Assembly (NCBI RefSeq): GCF_025567265.1 | Contig: NZ_JAOQJW010000020.1 | Location: 9,747-73,746, forward strand | Source of the DNA: Dorea_A amylophila | Lineage (GTDB): Bacteria > Bacillota > Clostridia > Lachnospirales > Lachnospiraceae | Direction of reading: 5' to 3' | DNA length: 64,000 bases | Shown here: positions 62,822 to 64,000 of the stretch, piece by piece | Position numbering within the stretch: the stretch's first letter is position 1 | Layout: every line of letters starts with the position of its first letter | Program-made: the position numbers and the translations under genes | The notes under the pieces: model-generated | Database searches by the model: none | Told to the model about the DNA's origin: nothing | Seen by the model: the letters and a program-made list of their open reading frames with translations, nothing else

Positions 62822-63925
62822 ATGGAAAGTGGATTACAAGAGTTAAAATTTTCAAGGTACAATCAAAAAGTAGAATTATCGGGCAAATTATTTCTATATA
62901 ACGCATTGACGGGTGGGTATGCTAGTGTTGATGAGGAGTATAGAGATAATTTTGATAAATGTGATTTTAAAAAATTAGATTCGATGAAAGAGTTAGCAGA
63001 ACTTCCAAACGCAATAATTAATCAATTAATGGAAGGAGGTTTTATAATTCCTAAGAATTTTGATGAGTTTAATGTTATTAAATCTATGCATTATAGAGGA
63101 AGATTTGGTGCGAATAAAGCATTAACAATGACTCTAATTCCGACAATGAATTGCAATTTTAGATGCCCATATTGTTATGAAAAAGATAAAAAATATCCAG
63201 TAAAAAAAATGACAACAGAGGTAATGGATGCAATTATAAAATATGTTGAATCGAGAATAGATAGTGTCGATCATATTTTTGTTACATGGTATGGTGGAGA
63301 ACCATTACTTGGACTTCATGAAATACGAATTATGCAAAATAAATTGATAGAATTAGCATCTCAAAAAGATGTGCAAGTGTCAGGTATGATAATTACAAAC
63401 GGTTATGGCCTTACAAAGGAGATATCAGATGAACTTGTACAAATGCAGATTAAAACTGCTCAAGTAACTATAGATGGTCCTGAGGAAATTCATAACAGAA
63501 CACGATTTTTAAAAAATGGAGAAGGAACATATAGGCGAATCATTAATAATCTTTTGCAAGCTAATGAAAATCTAGAAGTGGTGATTAGAGTGAATATACA
63601 GAAAGAAAATATTAAGTATGTTCCGGAATTCGTAGATTCATTAAAGCAAGTAGGGATAGATAAAAGAAATAATATTAAACCATATTTTTCATTAGTAAGA
63701 GATTATGAAATTGATAAAGGCTACATATATTCTAGCTGTTTTTCAGTTCCAGAGTTTTCAGAAGAAGAATCAAAATTAAGACAGATATTATTGAAAAAAG
63801 GCTTTCAGCCGGCCAATAGTAATATACAACCTAAATTGTATGGTTACTTTATTGAGAAACAATATGTTTTCATCGTACCATATATTTGTTTTAAATTTTT
63901 TTCATGTAACAATTCGGTAGTGTAA
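62822..63925 (+). CDS. Radical SAM protein, probable peptide maturase, truncated C-terminus
   Basis: A 367-residue protein. A RiPP-recognition-like N-terminal part (GKLFLYNALTGGYASVDEEY) precedes the radical SAM domain. The cluster motif CNFRCPYCYE begins near residue 113, and TWYGGEPLLG near residue 156 is typical of SPASM-type maturases. The normal C-terminal SPASM domain, with its two auxiliary Fe-S clusters, is missing; after about residue 345 the sequence becomes Phe-rich and stops (SCNNSVV). TAGGAGGAAAAGCAA precedes the ATG. The protein is probably inactive or altered. The ABC/FtsX genes upstream suggest a former peptide-biosynthesis locus. Confidence 0.8.
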   Translation: MESGLQELKFSRYNQKVELSGKLFLYNALTGGYASVDEEYRDNFDKCDFKKLDSMKELAELPNAIINQLMEGGFIIPKNFDEFNVIKSMHYRGRFGANKALTMTLIPTMNCNFRCPYCYEKDKKYPVKKMTTEVMDAIIKYVESRIDSVDHIFVTWYGGEPLLGLHEIRIMQNKLIELASQKDVQVSGMIITNGYGLTKEISDELVQMQIKTAQVTIDGPEEIHNRTRFLKNGEGTYRRIINNLLQANENLEVVIRVNIQKENIKYVPEFVDSLKQVGIDKRNNIKPYFSLVRDYEIDKGYIYSSCFSVPEFSEEESKLRQILLKKGFQPANSNIQPKLYGYFIEKQYVFIVPYICFKFFSCNNSVV

Positions 63926-64000
63926 ATTATTCTGTGTAAACCTCTCAGATTGATGATAAAATCGTAGGTTTATAGAATACTAAAATATAATGTGATGGGC

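Overview
The window looks like the chromosome of a spore-forming, low-GC gut Firmicute of the Lachnospiraceae type (Clostridium cluster XIVa). The evidence is SpoIIR, a SpoIIID gene, acyl-ACP thioesterase next to an S1-domain protein, HPr-like proteins without the phospho-histidine, YesM/AraC-type two-component pairs, and Tn1549-style accessory genes (RepA_N, DnaC, TnpW, TnpV).

Layout. Positions 1-23020 are core chromosome: spoIIR, thioesterase, S1 protein, dnaE, pfkA, a two-component system with a degenerate RbsA-like ATPase and a complete sugar ABC transporter, an esterase, murI, a DUF1934 protein, an FKBP/trigger-factor-like lipoprotein, a pseudouridine synthase, and mntP behind a manganese (yybP-ykoY) riboswitch. 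At 23125 the sporulation regulator gene spoIIID begins but breaks after codon 38. A 9,497-bp element (about 23240-32736) separates it from its remaining 49 codons (32733-32885). The same 5-bp core, ACATA, lies at both joints, and deleting the DNA between the cores restores one 87-codon spoIIID frame exactly. The element ends with a large serine recombinase whose stop codon overlaps the right joint. It carries an AbiL/RloAB-type ATPase plus Toprim-like pair, RepA/DnaC/TnpW remnants, a metallophosphoesterase and small membrane proteins. This is the logic of the skin element of sigK, here in spoIIID.

Positions 32886-40291 return to core genes: a GATE-domain membrane protein, a TetR regulator, an AraC-type response regulator, a second HPr-like protein, a MATE exporter and guaA. 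The 3' end of guaA is followed by an integrative mobilizable element (about 40292-54900) with repressor, excisionase, tyrosine integrase, MobC-like protein, RepA-type helicase, a hairpin-rich possible oriT and a MobA relaxase. Its cargo is a five-gene operon at 46896-54695: HTH protein, HsdR_N-fused adenine methylase, second adenine methylase, DUF4297-like nuclease and HerA ATPase. I read it as a compound restriction or defence system.

From 54900 to the end the DNA is AT-rich and patchy: a second tyrosine integrase pointing back at the junction, broken lantibiotic-immunity permease pieces, a 5'-truncated IS1182 transposase fused to a CHAP-domain fragment, a palindrome-controlled HTH/DUF3796-like pair, an FtsX/ABC module, and a radical SAM protein that stops before a SPASM domain. 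No rRNA, tRNA or CRISPR array was seen.
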